A stretch of DNA of 64,000 bases from Ancistrus triradiatus (GCA_025084515.1 JAJAGP010000096.1:62001-126000), one strand, 5' to 3'. Positions 50,420 to 62,862 are shown, counted from the stretch's first letter. Notes: generated from the letters alone by a model not told the origin. Numbers and translations are program-made.

Positions 50420-52255
50420 ACATCATTATTTATCGGAACAATCTGCAGGTGTGGTCGTGTGCAACAGGAAGGGATGATAAACATGATACAGTAGATGAGT
50501 CGATAATTAATATCTATATATCCATCCATTGAAATGATCCCATATTTGAGTTTGTTCCCTGCAAAGGTTCAGCACACCCATGCTTATGATCAATATCAGA
50601 CAAAAAACCAGTGGCATGCTGTTGAGTCAGTCAAGTTCTGCTTTTCAGGCTTTTGCACTACACAGCATGAGAGTGTCTCCTAGGGCAATTTTATACACCT
50701 GACTCAGTCCAGGAGGTGTGCTCATGTTTTGGTGTGGTCCACTGAATGGTCTCAGACTGGGTGTGGAGGGGAGCAGTGTGAAACCACCAGATTAGTCCCA
50801 GCTTAGAAAACAACCTGCCACACCTTCAAGTTAAAGCTCGGTGTTTAACGTAATTATGCATGTACATCCAGGGAGGCCAGGCAAACAAACGCACGCTCAT
50901 CTCAAGACTGGGACGTAAGATGGTAAAAATAAAAGGATGGTCTTTCCAGACCTGATTCAGGTGTGTGCTGGGACAGACGTACTTGTATCACAAAATTTAT
51001 TCGAGATATGGCACTTGTAATCGAGGGTGGAGAAAAGGCTGAGTGTTTTAGTTTTGCCCAACAATGTTGGTCTTAAATGGCATTAATATGGAAAGGTGTA
51101 GTTTGTTGTGTTTTCCTCATAGGAACATCTCTGAGCATCAGTTAAAACTAGGACCTACACCTACAGTAGTCTACCCAGCCCACTTGACCCACAAAAACTC
51201 ATGTCATAACATCCGATCGCCTACGTATCCGTGGTCCGATAAGGTTATTATCCTTATTATTAAGGTTATTAACCTACTTAATCCCTACATAATCTCCCAG
51301 ACAAAAATCAGTTAGCTTCCCTGTTTAAGGTGGGCGTCCATACACCTGCAAATTCAGCGACGTCCTTCACACCAAGGCCCAAATGCAATCTCTCCTCTTT
51401 GCCGACCATCTTCCACACATCGACTGAGACATTCACTGCACTGTACCACCTCTTCTCAGTCTATGAATCCCTTCGCCTTGCCCGCAGGCATTATACATTA
51501 TACATTATATCATTATACATCAGCGGAAAAAGAGTGGTAATGACAGATCAGCGCAGACTCTGGTGCAGAAGGTTTTATTAAACACAAAGTGGAGGAATGA
51601 GTTCGCCGTGTGAAGCAGGACGATCAGCGCAGGATGAAGGATGAACCAACGCCCGGCCCGCAGAAAGATGAGTCAGCGAGAGAGCAGCAGAAACAGCAAG
51701 TGTGCATCCACGTGAGGAGCTGCCATGGCACTCCTTATAAGCAGCTGGATCATGTGCTTTGTTGAGCACCAACCACGTGTGGACTGTCATGTTACGTAAT
51801 ACATCAATCAAAAAACAATCACTTCTAAAAACACCACAAAATGTTATGTTACTGAACATTTTACTGTTTAGTGGTGTTCATGATCACCAGATATATGATC
51901 TTCTGTCATTTCCTTGCTGGACTGGTAAACTATAGAGCCACCCAACAATTACACCCAAAAACAATCCAATCCAAACATTATGGGTGTAAGGGCTGGTCTT
52001 CACACAGATATGATTGGCCAGGAAGGGAGCGGGTATGGGGTTTGTCAACTTTGCTGTTAGAACAGCTTTTGGAACATGAATGTGAGATCGGGCGCTGATA
52101 TTAGGCAAGCAAGTTCTCCAAAAGTTGGTAAACCATATATTTATGGAACTTGTTGTAGGAGGCAGAGAGGAGAGCTGATGAAGTGACTTATGAAGGGTGG
52201 AAACCTACGAAAGAGTCACATTGTGAGTCACTGAGGTTCATCTGTGATGAACTGT
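50420..52255. other. Intergenic DNA, nothing certain
   Basis: No gene recognised. A short 'attatacattatacattata' tandem occurs at 51490-51518. Confidence 0.5.
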
Positions 52256-52259
52256 CACT

Positions 52260-52440
52260 GTGGTAGCCTAGAGGTTATGGACTATGGACCAGAGGGTTTA
52301 AATCCCACCTCAGCCAAACTGCCACTGGTGGGTCCCCGAGCAAGACACTTCGCCCACAACTGCTTGGATTGTATGACTGTACCTGGTGTAAGTCGCTCTG
52401 GATAAGGGTGTCTACTAAATGACAAACGTGTTGTAAATGT
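52260..52440 (+). mobile_element. tRNA-derived SINE
   Basis: Matches the SINE at 35410 along its length: 'gtggtagcctagaggttatg', 'tttaaatcccacctcagcc', 'gtaagtcgctctggataagg' and a 'tgtaaatgtaat' tail, with a small insertion near the end. Confidence 0.8.
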
Positions 52441-52444
52441 AATC

Positions 52445-54590
52445 TATGAGGATTCCATGCCTGTTTCTTATTATGAACATGTTCTCAGTCTGTGTGACTC
52501 TTTAGTACCAAAACCTGGTCAATTCTGATGGGATTCGTAAGAAATATCCATCGCATGCAGGACCCGAAAGCTTGATTAATTACTGGCTTTCTTCTCATGC
52601 TAATAGCGACATCTCATCAATCGTCACTCAGGAGAACAATGGGTGAAGACTGAGATGATTCAGACATCTTAGAGCCCGATCACATTTCCTCTCTTGAGAG
52701 CTCCATCTTTGTTGACACACAGAGTCTTAGTAACAAGTCTTTAGTGGGGGGCCGTCGCAGTTAAAGCCTTCTAGGTGGGGGGTCCAATAAGCAATGGACG
52801 TGATTCTGCCTCTTCTGTGGGAGCTACGATGGTCCTGCATGCTTTTTGCATGACTGCGCTAATTAAATTTCATTTTCAAGAAGGCACAATTCAGTAGAAA
52901 TGTGCTCAGGTCAGTGAATTTTGATGTTAGTCTCTCAATCATAAAACTTACAAATAGAGTACAATTAGGATTTAGTATAGGTAAAAAAAATATATATTTT
53001 GCCGCTTGATAGCAAATTCAAAGGCTGCTTTTTGTTCGAAGTTTTACCAATATTGAGAATGGGCTTCTTTTGACCAATGCATGTCTTCCATCATACTTTT
53101 GAAACGGCCACCTTGAGACGCGACAATTTATAATCAGCAAACACTCTTTGGGCCGATGATTCCAATAGGTGGGCATCCATAGCCCCAGCCATCCGCTGGT
53201 GAGAGGGAAGCACCTGGTATGAAATACTGATATGAGAGATGTAGGAACATGTCTAAGAATAAACCACGATAACACCCATGGCACATGAGGTGAAACAATC
53301 ATTCTTAAATCAACTTTTTGCTCTCATTAAACTCCAAACCACAGGATCTGTTCCAGTCCATTTGCTCCATGTTGAGAGTGGCATGTTTTCATGAGTCAGG
53401 CATGTGGAGCCACACGTGCGGAGCAGCAGTCTTCATAAGATTTAAATGTCCTCAAACACCAAGCCTGGGTTAATGTTTGACCGGCAGAGTCAGTCAGCGT
53501 GGGCTCCGACTCCATTAAGCTCTTATCTCGCGAAAACACAAATGTTTGAGCCCTATCACTTAGCAGGCACAGCTGGCGTGGCTGCTGTCTTGTTTAACTG
53601 GAGTGAGCCAGGTCATTCCTGTCTCATGTAAAGGGAAAGATACACAGTCCGTGTGTAAATACCAAATGTTTACCCTATTAAGGACTATTAGAAGTCTCTA
53701 AAGTAGCAGATCCTGGAGAAAGACACATTTGTATTCAAGAGAAAACATCCATCATGTAAAACTTTCAGAATGGGAGATGTAAGAATTCAAGTCTAGGCAG
53801 TATACATGTTAGTAAATAGCTTATGCTTTGACTAGGACGGTTTCCTCCTAGACATAAGGAACTCCAAGGACAGGATGATCCCTGGAAAGGTGGAACAACG
53901 AAACCTATAACCCAGTAGAGAGAACAAGCGGACTGCCAATTATCATCTCATTAAACCTGAGATACAGCAATAACAGTAGCGTGTTTCACCTAGTCAGGGG
54001 CTTTCAGAGTTCCCTCCGGGCCCAGAGGGCGGGGTCTGTGGTAGCAGAAGCATGGCCCCCGCATGACAATATATTTCTTCTTTGGGAAAGTTTATAGCCA
54101 TTGGGTTACCCATAAGTACTGCTTTGTTTGCATCTTAAAGGTCTTAAGTGCCCAAAGATATCTGGTAACACAACAGCAGGGAAGACCTTAAATAAGACAA
54201 AACCACCAGTGGATCGTCTGGAAAGATTCTCAACATTTTTGTCGCAAAGACTGAATATATCTGAGAAGGACCAAGAGTCACACCAGAGATCCCAACAATC
54301 CCAAGAGTGAGTAACAAGGGCTGCAGTTCAGGACTGCTCGGGAATTTCCATGCTTCACTAAACCAGCCAAACCTGATCATGAAGGTGTGTTTAAGCAGGG
54401 CAGTCACTAAAGCCAGCTGGACTCTGTCCCTAGAGTACCGAAGTCCTACATCAGCTGTGACTATTGAGGAGCTCTGTGTGTAGAAGTGCTACAATAGTGC
54501 CACCTGCTGTTGAGGACGCAAAATGACGATCTCAACCCTCAAACTACTAGCCTGACTACGCAGAGTAACTAAAGTAACCAAAACAAAAGC
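52445..54590. other. Intergenic DNA, nothing certain
   Basis: No gene recognised. A minus-strand frame at 53302-53018 is open for 94 codons but has no known domain. Confidence 0.5.
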
Positions 54591-54594
54591 ATTA

Positions 54595-54835
54595 TTCCAA
54601 ATAATTTGTCATTATTAAATAATACAATATATATTGTATTATTACATAGTAATATATATAGTATATATTAATATACATTATTTACATATATAACATAATA
54701 AATCAATAAACACATAAATACATAAAATATGAGTTATTAAAATAAAATGATTCAGAAATTAAGCTTGTCATTTAATTGTCCATATATTTAGAAAATAAAT
54801 AGAAAATTACCAATTTTTTTCGTCATTTACTTTTG
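54595..54835. repeat. AT-rich tract with perfect 26-bp palindrome
   Basis: Almost pure A/T. Bases 54618-54643 read identically on both strands ('aataatacaatat' followed by its reverse complement). Several shorter TATATA palindromes follow. Confidence 0.7.
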
Positions 54836-54889
54836 TACCATTATTGAAATTTCATGAGCTCAAATGGAAAGTCTATCCCAGAAAACTGT

Positions 54890-55045
54890 GGCACGTACTG
54901 GACTACAGTCCAGGTTTCGAGCCCCAGCACTGCCAAGCTGCCACTGTTCCTCCCCTGAGCGAGGCCCTAAAACTGCTTGGCGTGTACACTGTCAGATTGT
55001 ATCATCTCTCACTCTGGATAAGAGCGCCTGCCGGTGGCTACAGCC
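54890..55045 (+). repeat. Diverged tRNA-derived SINE
   Basis: Has 'gtactggactacagtccagg', 'cactgccaagctgccactgt' and 'ctctggataagagcgcctgc', which align with the SINE at 35410, but the A-box head is worn. Confidence 0.6.
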
Positions 55046-55389
55046 ATCCAGTTTGGTTACATTCTATAACATAAGTACATATGCAAAGTTTCTAGATAAA
55101 GGAGTGTCTCTCATTCTTTGCTCTTCATTCTCTAATCTCATCAGGCAGTACAGGAGACCTGCGTTGGAAAAGGGAAGCTACACAAAGTTTCGTTTTTTAT
55201 CATATAAAATACAACAATATTTGAAAGTAAAAATAAGCCCAAATAGTTTTGAACTGCAGTCACGACCTGCAATATTTATTTATGATTGCACTTATATTTG
55301 CAAATAAATATGACGCATGACCGCTTTTAATAGCAATGAAACGAAACACAAACAAGGCACTGCTTTACATACATAGACATAAAATACAG

Positions 55390-55540
55390 AGTGGAGGCCA
55401 AAAGTCTGAGACCACTAGTATTGAAACTGGATTGGAAGTATTGGAATTAATTGCATCCCCCCTTTGTTGCATGGACTCCACAAGTTTGTGCGAGCATGAC
55501 TTCAGCATGCGTTACCGAAGTCTCACAGTACTTTAGATCC
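55390..55540 (+). repeat. Tc1-type terminal fragment
   Basis: 'ggaggccaaaagtctgagac' followed by 'cactagtattgaaactggat' resembles the terminal repeat of a fish Tc1-like family. No transposase follows. Confidence 0.4.
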
Positions 55541-55884
55541 ATTGCACAGTGCTTTATTTTAAACAACAATATTAATTAAAGGACGACATGAAAACATTGA
55601 GTACAGCACTGCAACGTACAATACTGTAATTCTTATATTTGTAGGTTTTATAAACCAGAAACGGAACAATAATGAAACAAGAGGAACGCTGTTTTCAGCC
55701 TTCAAGACTGCCATTCTCCGGTCTGTCAGCAGGTGTCACAAGCGCTCACTCGCACTAGCTTTCTGTCACTCAGACGTGAATTACATGTATATAAGACATT
55801 TTTATTTCCTATTATAATTCTTAAGACGTTGATCAGACGCACGTTAAACGGTGCTTACCTGTAGGCCAAAGACGCTTGTGACTC

Positions 55885-56075
55885 TGCCTTCCAGTGTCCG
55901 CCAAATGCTGGATGGGGTTTAGGTCAGGTGACTGGACAGAAAATTACTGTTTTTTTGTTTTTTGGGGGGGGGGTTGTTTAGGTGTGTTTTGGGTCATTAC
56001 CCTGCTGCTGTGTGAGTATTTCTCCACATAGATCCCAAACAAGCATTTTCACTAGTGCTCTCAGACTTCTGCACT
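55885..56075 (-). repeat. Tc1-like transposase fragment
   Basis: 'gtccgccaaatgctggatgg' and 'ggtttaggtcaggtgactgg' are minus-strand transposase C-terminal sequence related to the remnant at 12090. A 10-base G run follows a T run at 55950-55975. Confidence 0.5.
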
Positions 56076-56218
56076 GCACATGTATGGCCCAAGTCTAGAC
56101 AAGTGTAATGTTATAAAAGGTATAAAAAGGTGTGATTCATCATAGTATAGTACATACCGAGGAGCCAAAACATTAGGGAGACTCACCGACTGAACAACGC
56201 CTGGGATATACGGGGCAT

Positions 56219-57371
56219 CTACAGATAGAAATTCTTACAATGTTCTATATTTCTGCATAAATATGACCTAAAACATCATCAGATTATCACAAGTCCTAAA
56301 AGTAGATCAAGAGAACCCAGATAAACAAATGAGACAAAAATATTATACTTGGTCATTTATTTATTGAGGAAAATGATCCAATATTACACATTAGTGAGTG
56401 GCAAAAGTATGTGAACCTCTAGGATTAGCAGTTAATTTGAAGGTGAAATTAGAGTCAGGTGTTTTCAATCAATGGGATGCCAATCAGGTGTGAGTGGGCA
56501 TCCTGTTTTATTTAAAGAACAGGGATCTATCAAAGTCTGCTCTTCACAGCACGTTTGTGGAAGTGTATCATGGTACGAACAAAGGAGATTTGTTGTTGAT
56601 GCTCATCAGGCTGGAAAAGTGTTATGTTTGGAGAAAGGAAAACACTGCATTCCAGCATAAGAACCTTATCCCATATATGAAACATGGTGGTGGTAGTATC
56701 ATGGTTTGGGCCTGTTTTGCTGCATCTGGGAAGGATGGCTTGCCATCATTGATGGAACAATGAATTCTGAATGATATCAGAGAATTCTAAAGGAAAATAT
56801 CAGGACATCTGTCCATGAACTGAATCTCAAGAGAAGGTGGGTCATGCAGCAAGACAACGACCCTAAGCACACAAGACGTTCTACCAAAGAATGGTTACAG
56901 AAGAATAAAGTTCATGTTTTGGAATGGCCAAGTCAAAGTCCTGACCTTAATCCAATGGAAATGTTGTGGAAGGACCTGAACCGAGCAGCTAATGTGAGGA
57001 AACCCACCAACATCCCAGAGCTGAAGCTGTTCTGTACGGAGGAATGGGCCAAAATTCCTCCAAGCCAGTGAGCAGGACTGATCAACAGCTACAGGAAACA
57101 TTTAGCTGCAGTTATTGCTGCACAGGGGGGTCACACCAGATACTGAAAGCAAAGGGTCACATACTTTTTGCACTCACTAATATGTAATATTTGATCATTT
57201 TCCTCAATAAATAAATGACCAAGTATAATATTTTTGTGTCGTTTGTTTAACTGGGTTCTGTTTATCAACTTTTAGGACTTGTGTGACAATCTGATGATGT
57301 TTTAGGTCATATTTATGCAGAAATATAGAAAATTCTAAAGGGTTCACAAACTTTCAAGCACCACTGTATAA
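56219..57371 (+). mobile_element. Tc1-like transposon with long inverted repeats and deleted transposase
   Basis: Left and right ends are inverted copies of about 200 bp: 'tttatttattgaggaaaatg' (56356) pairs with 'cattttcctcaataaataaa' (57198), and 'ctatatttctgcataaatat' near 56243 with its inverse near 57313. The plus-strand interior retains transposase pieces. These include LIPYMKHGGGSIMVWACFAA at about 56662-56725, a second block from 56844 (QQDNDPKHTRRSTKEWL, the second catalytic Asp), then SPDLNPMEMLWKDL with the third acidic residue, ending at 57071. The N-terminal domain and the first catalytic Asp are lost and a stop separates the blocks. Confidence 0.85.
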
Positions 57372-57399
57372 ATTAAGTCCCACTTTAACATTGTTAATA

Positions 57400-57700
57400 C
57401 GTGTGGATGTCTGTCATCGATGTAACGTGGATCGGTTCACAACACTCAATGGAAGCACAGACCAGTCACTGTCGGAAGTGCCCACAGCGGGCATCAGAAC
57501 AGGACTGAGGGCAACGGAACAAGGCTGTCTGGTCCAATGAGTCCAGCTTTCTGTTACAACACAGGCACAGCCAGGCAGGAGAAGGGACGCTCTGGGCAGT
57601 GACCTGTTGGAAAGCCCTGGGTCCATACGTGGGTGTGAATGGCAGTCTGACACATACCTAAACATCGCTGCAGACCCGCCGATCATAACGTCGTGGCTCA
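57400..57700 (+). mobile_element. Tc1/mariner fragment overlapping las2 3' end
   Basis: Contains 'tggtccaatgagtccagctt' (about 57531), equivalent to the WSDES block around the first catalytic Asp, and 'acatacctaaacatcgctgc' (about 57651), equivalent to a later transposase segment of the family also seen at 1230. It lies immediately downstream of the las2 stop codon and may be part of its 3' UTR. Confidence 0.55.
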
Positions 57701-57738
57701 TCGGCGCATGGTCAACAAAACTGTAAACAATGGGAGAG

Positions 57739-60700
57739 CTAGCCTTCGTGTTGCACGCCACCCTGATGCGACTCTTGAGCCTTTCTCTCGTTCATCTCGT
57801 CCACCAGGCTCTTCAGTCTCCCCAGATGATGTAACGCTCTGAAAGCAAATCGAGAAAAATAAAACAAAAATTCATGAAATCGACAATTTAAGCTGAAACT
57901 ACCATAGAACAAAGCATTCCTGTTTAACGCACCTCTTTAACGACTGCCCACCAGGAGATGAATCATAATCATCTGCATGAGGAACCTGAAGAAGAAAACG
58001 CACTATAATTGATGCTGTACAAACTGTATAGCCAAACTCGTAGCGGTGCGCGTTCTTACAGCATATCATACCACCCAGTCCTAGCTTACAACAAGCCGAA
58101 CGCTTGCGGCAGTACTTTCTTTACCTCCTCGCTGTCCTTCTTTATCGTTTCAGTCTGACTGAGCTCGTCCTTTTGCCGTGCTACTTTCTGTTCCACAGCC
58201 TGAAGGCTGTACAGCATCTGCTTGAGGGCTTCAACTGGACCAGGGTGCTTCCTGCTGCTGTAGCCTGAAGACAACGAGCCTAAATACTGGGATACATAGG
58301 GGGGGTCAAATATGGATTGAATTCCCTTTTATATATTCGGCGGAGGCAATCCTGACCAGGCAAACAGGGTTAGGGCACGATGAGTAAATTAAGGGGTGGG
58401 TATTAAAAGACTGAAAGCATTTTGTTCACCTTCTCTCTTGCATCCTCCAAATCTTCAGTAGTGATTTGCTCTTCGGCGCTTTCTACTGGTACTGGGGACT
58501 TACTGCAACAAAAACAACGAGTCAAATATTTCTATCATGTGTCAGTAACTGCTGAAATATCCTGTTTCCCTAATGTGTGACTCACAAGGTCACAGGAGGA
58601 TTGTCCCATGAGCGCTCCGCCTCTAAAAGATACTCCGTGTGTCCCGGGCTGCCGCATCGCTCTTTATCTGAGCTGCAGAAACCTAAAGAAGGGGACTTCA
58701 GCACGTCCTCTGCTCTCTGGATAAGTGAATCAATCTTATCTCCTAAAGAAACCAGACACAGCCCATCAGCGGTTACTCGGGCCCAGGTCGATGACGTGAC
58801 AGTCTTCCATAGGGGTGGGCAATTTTGCAATATCTTATCGTATCGTGATCAATTCTGTTTTCTGAGCACATTGGCAGTGCTTAAGGAACAGGGACCAACT
58901 GCAGATTCCTTATAAATAGTGGAATTAATCTGGTTTATTTGGACAAAGTGCAGCACATTTGGAATAAAAAAAAAAATCACTTTACTAAGTATGGGAGAAT
59001 ATTTGAAAAGTAGACATTTGAGTCTTTAAATATTGAGATTGTTACCATCTTATCCACCATATTTTGGAATTGACCATAGAATTCAGTCGTCTATTTTGTC
59101 TGTGCTCTCCTGTAACAGTTGAAGCCTTTCACTGGTTAGAATTAAGATTTAAGTTTATTTATACACTAATTTCGCAGTCTTTCTGGGATTTACTGATCTG
59201 GATTTTTGAGCATGCATCAAGACATTTTATAACATTAATATATTTTTACCAGTAAACAAATAAATGGGACTTTGATGCAGACCTCTGAAATGTTCTCTAT
59301 GATCACACGTCATGTAGCCTCCCCCACTTTTAACGTTTGTGTAGCTTTTAGCTTCCTCTAGTCCTCCGTCAGTGTTTTTTTCCAGCTCACCGACCCAGGA
59401 CGGAACGCCTCGAGGTTCTGCCCTGACACCGCACTGTTCGAGCCAGGCTGGATACTTCAGGTCTGGGATGCTCGTCACGCCAGAAAAATCCATTTCAGAC
59501 TTCCGACTGGTCATCCATCTCGGAAGGTGATGCGATGACAGAGAGCGCTGTTTATTTCTTGTTTCTTGTAGAAGAGAGTTCAAATGGAGAGACGGACGCT
59601 CAGATCTTGAACTTCCCGTCAACAAGTCTTCCACGCACAGACTTCCTGATGACGACGAGCAATTCAGCGACTTCTTCCGAGCTAAAACAGGTCTGGATTG
59701 AGAGCTCGAGTTTGGTCTGTGATGTAGCCTGTTACTTCCTAATCTGCAAAGCAGAGCTGAAGTACGCGTCACGGGAAGTGAACCGTCCACAGGTAACATC
59801 AGCAGATCATCGGTGGTCACGCTGACGTGGTCGGATCGTCTGTGCTTTGAAGCAACGGGAAGGTTCAGGAAATTCAACTCTCGGTCCGTCAGGCTTTCTT
59901 TCAGCACTGTAAAAACATCATCGTGTCAGAATCCTAAAATATTCTCTGTTCACCAGTTTAACATTCTCAGCGCAGCAATGTGACTCAGTTTGGATCAGTT
60001 CATATCCTAATACCTCAGTCTTGTTCAATGTATAGACCTGCTAATGGCATTTACAGTACTGTGCAAAAGTCTTAGGCCACCATCAGAACAGACATTACAT
60101 TGTTTTACCAATTGTACAATGACCATATGCAATTATTTACCAGTCTCTTTATTAGAATACAACCAGAGAATTTGTGTGCTGTAATAAAATTGAAGAAAAT
60201 AGCTTCTACAGGCTACAGTGGTAAGTATTTAGTGTGACCTCCCCTTACACCTGAGCAATAGCAGCATCTGGCAACTTGATCAGGATGCCAAGGTGACCCT
60301 TATACACTCTGAAGAAGCTTGATCAACAATGGTCTTGGAAGGAAAGCAGCCATTTTTGGAAGGGGGACAGGGTGAAAGGCTAAGATGTGATCAAATTCAG
60401 TAATTTTCGAATGATGGTCAGTGGAAAAGAGTATTATGGATAATAAGACTCAATCAGAAAGTTTACTGTATCACAATATTACACCGAAATCATATTTCCT
60501 TTATCTGAATATGTATCATCTGAATCAATACTCAGAACAAGGTACATTTGCATAACACGATTTGCCTGCATTTCTTATATTATATTTTTGTCTCCAGCCA
60601 TGAAGAACAACAAACCCCAAACCAGACATCTACAGTGCACAAAAGGAAATCTATTTTACCATCTCTGTTTCTATATCCTGACTGGACCAGGTAAGGTTTG

Positions 60701-60921
60701 TTCTGCTCCTCAGCAAGCTCCAGCCGACCCACGGAGGACTCCGAAGTCTGAAAATCGGCAATGTAGGCGTCCAGCGCATCAGAGGCTGACTCGTAATGCC
60801 TGTCTTTGTACTTGATGGGGCTAAAGGGTTCCGGATACAAGGAGCTTCGCAGACGCCCGGAGCTGGCCATCAGCGTGGTGACTGTCGACTCTGCAGTTGG
60901 GGATCCGTCCACAGACGCCAT
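57739..60921 (-). CDS. las2: Lung adenoma susceptibility protein 2 homologue (C18orf54/LAS2)
   Basis: A poorly characterised vertebrate protein with no known enzymatic domain. Coding exons in order: 60921-60660, 59906-59391, 58742-58586, 58502-58430, 58286-58125, 57985-57933 and 57838-57739, giving 440 aa. All borders are GT-AG and phases agree. Recognition rests on segments I recall in the human protein. These are an N-terminal IKYKDRHYESASDALDAYI, VSVTTDDLLMLPVDGSLP in exon 2, LEAERSWDNPPVTF running into KSPVPVES across an exon junction, HPGPVEALKQMLYSLQAVE with a predicted coiled coil through about 50 residues, and LKRALHHLGRLKSLVDEM near the C-terminus. The start ATG at 60921 opens the frame and precedes the conserved block by about 35 residues. 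The human gene lies on chromosome 18, not beside ELL2, so this neighbourhood differs. Confidence 0.9.
60052..60480 (+). mobile_element. Tc1-like element remnant ('cagtactgtg' family), copy 3
   Basis: Begins 'tacagtactgtgcaaaagtc', identical to the left end at 20692. It retains 'gagcaatagcagcatctggc' and 'gaagaagcttgatca', shared with the other copies. It lies in las2 intron 1 of the coding region and has no open frame. Confidence 0.65.
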
Positions 60922-61014
60922 AATCCACGCGACAGATCAGCATTATCAGAGTGCACCAGCTGTCCAACAAGAGATAAGTCATCTGTTTTATTCAATTTAT
61001 TAAGTGTGCAGTGG

Positions 61015-61145
61015 TTAAGGTACTGGACCAGTAGGTTCGGGGTTCAAATCCCAACACTGCCAAGCTGCCACGGTTTTGTCAATACCAAGCCCGTGTAAGT
61101 CTGTATCAGTTGTAAATCCCTCTGGACAAGATCATCTGCCAAAAG
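61015..61145 (+). repeat. Diverged tRNA-derived SINE
   Basis: Has 'gtggttaaggtactggacca', the B-box-like 'gggttcaaatcccaacac' and 'tgccaagctgccac' in the same order as the SINE at 35410. The central domain is degraded. It is not a tRNA gene because arms do not pair through the acceptor stem. Confidence 0.6.
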
Positions 61146-61149
61146 TCTC

Positions 61150-62250
61150 AGTTTTCCTTATTGATCAATTGTTTCTCATTTGGTTGCTCCTTTGTATTAA
61201 CTGCTGAATATTCTTGCAATTTCTGTTTTTGTGCCTTGGATTAGTCGCCTGTGTTGTGCTCATTAAATAGGCCGTATTCCACTAATGCTCAGAAATTCTG
61301 ACCTCAGAGTAGGAACAATGAAAGAAAATGCCCCCTAAACTAGGAACTCAGAAACTCTTCATTCTGTGAGCATGTTAGCATTGAGGGTGTGAAATGACAG
61401 ATCGCTGAAGAGCAGGAGTGTCCGCAAAGCACTGCAGAACTGCTTAGTGTACCAAAGGTCAACAAAAAGGGAACAATCTACTAAAACATATTAGTCACAC
61501 GACCTCTGTACTCAACTTTAGAAAGTAGGTAAAGACTTTGCCTTTGGAGATTTGTTCCGTCTACTTTTAAGTTAAGATTACAAATCTTTGGCAGCAGTGC
61601 TTTACACTGGATGGTATATATGGGAGACACATTATGCTGTTTGTTTGCAGAGGTTGTTCCGGGTTTATGCCTTCCCCAAACCCCAGCCTTTAACCAGGAT
61701 TTGGGAATGGCACCTGTTGAAGATGGTGGTGTTGATGGTGTGAGCCCGACCTGGCATACGAACCCAGACACGACACTGCAGTTCCTATCACTAAGCCAAA
61801 TTGTTTATATTCTTGTTTCGCTTTATGATTATTATCTAGATGAAGGTAGTCGACATGAATTAAGGTGACTGTTTTAACTGTCTCTCCGATTTGCATTAAC
61901 ATGTGCCCTGTTTTGGACCGTTGTCACGTTACAGGTCATTTCATTTCAACTTTTTCTGTTGGAGAGCATAAATGCACATTTGACTCTAGTCTTCCATTCA
62001 AAAGCTAGGGGATGCAAACTGTATAACTACATACACGGGACAGTAAATAAACAACCAATAATCAATACAATACCTTTAATTTGACCGCTGCTTGCTTTGC
62101 TTATAGATTCAGTCACAAGTAAATCCTAGCGAACTAGTTTGTTTGTTTGTTTAGCTTTGCTTAGATACCGTGAGCACAACTAGCTTATTTCCACAAAAAC
62201 GTTCTAATTACAAACTTAAATGTGTAAATATTATTTTTTAAAGAAAAAAC
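61150..62250 (-). other. Probable las2 5' UTR intron
   Basis: Sequence between the first coding exon and the promoter. No repeat or gene recognised apart from the SINE listed separately. Confidence 0.45.
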
Positions 62251-62252
62251 TT

Positions 62253-62290
62253 ACCGCTCGCTCCTGCCGGGTCATATATAACAAAACCTA
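62253..62290 (-). other. las2: Candidate non-coding first exon of las2
   Basis: On the minus strand the GC-rich 'ggcaggagcgagcg' is followed by a consensus donor GTAAGTTTT (complement at 62252-62244). It lies just downstream of a promoter-like cluster and upstream of the las2 start-codon exon, so a 5' UTR exon is the natural reading. The 5' end is not known. Confidence 0.5.
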
Positions 62291-62339
62291 TTAAAATTAT
62301 ATAGCGTTAATACTGAGTTAGCTTAGCATAGGTTCAACG

Positions 62340-62400
62340 GTTTAACTATTGGCTGAGTTTACCGCGCCTGAACGCGCATGCGCACTGAACACGTGATTTA
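62340..62400. promoter_or_regulatory. las2 promoter: CCAAT box, NRF1 palindrome, E-box
   Basis: Within 50 bases are 'attgg' (inverted CCAAT, 62348), the NRF1 consensus palindrome 'gcgcatgcgc' (62374-62383) and 'cacgtg' (62390-62395). This combination is typical of TATA-less housekeeping promoters, often bidirectional. It sits about 90 bases upstream of the candidate las2 first exon. Confidence 0.7.
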
Positions 62401-62548
62401 CTGTGGTCATTCTAGTCAATCAGACTAGCGTAGAGAAATACTCTAACAGTAACTAATTCAGCTATTTATTTCTTAAATGCTAATAATTATTCAGTGGTAA
62501 TTATAGTGATGTTAATTGCTTAACTTAGTTAATTTTTTATTAATCATC

Positions 62549-62745
62549 TAGGCTGCCCAAGAAGGTTTGAGTCTTGATCCTCCCAAGGTTTTCTCCCTTC
62601 TAAAGTTTAGGGAGTTTTTCCTTGCCTCTGTCACCCTAAGATTGCTCAGTTAGGGCCTAGATAATTGTTAAGTTGCTTTGAGACAATGCTTCATTGTAAA
62701 AATCGCTATAGAAATAAATTTGACTTTGACTTTGACTTTGATAAT
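62549..62745 (+). repeat. Fish interspersed repeat ('gggagtttttccttgcc' family)
   Basis: Third copy of the family at 8237. It has the full order 'ctaggctgcccaagaaggtt', 'ttagggagtttttccttgcc', 'gttgctttgagacaatgctt' and 'ctatagaaataaatttgac', with a terminal (TTTGAC)n tail that suggests retroposition. Confidence 0.75.
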
Positions 62746-62801
62746 GATAATAAAATCTTAAATGTCACTGAGAGGATTTGTTACCTCAAATTAAGTGTTG
62801 A

Positions 62802-62802
<1 letters not shown>

Positions 62803-62860
<58 letters not shown>
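62803..62860. repeat. (TA)n microsatellite
   Basis: Uninterrupted TA dinucleotides for about 55 bases, followed directly by a transposon-like segment. Confidence 0.95.

Positions 62861-62862
<2 letters not shown>

Noticed and set aside
53018..53302. 94-codon minus-strand frame
   Set aside because: Tryptophan- and cysteine-containing but matches no family I know; no neighbouring exons.
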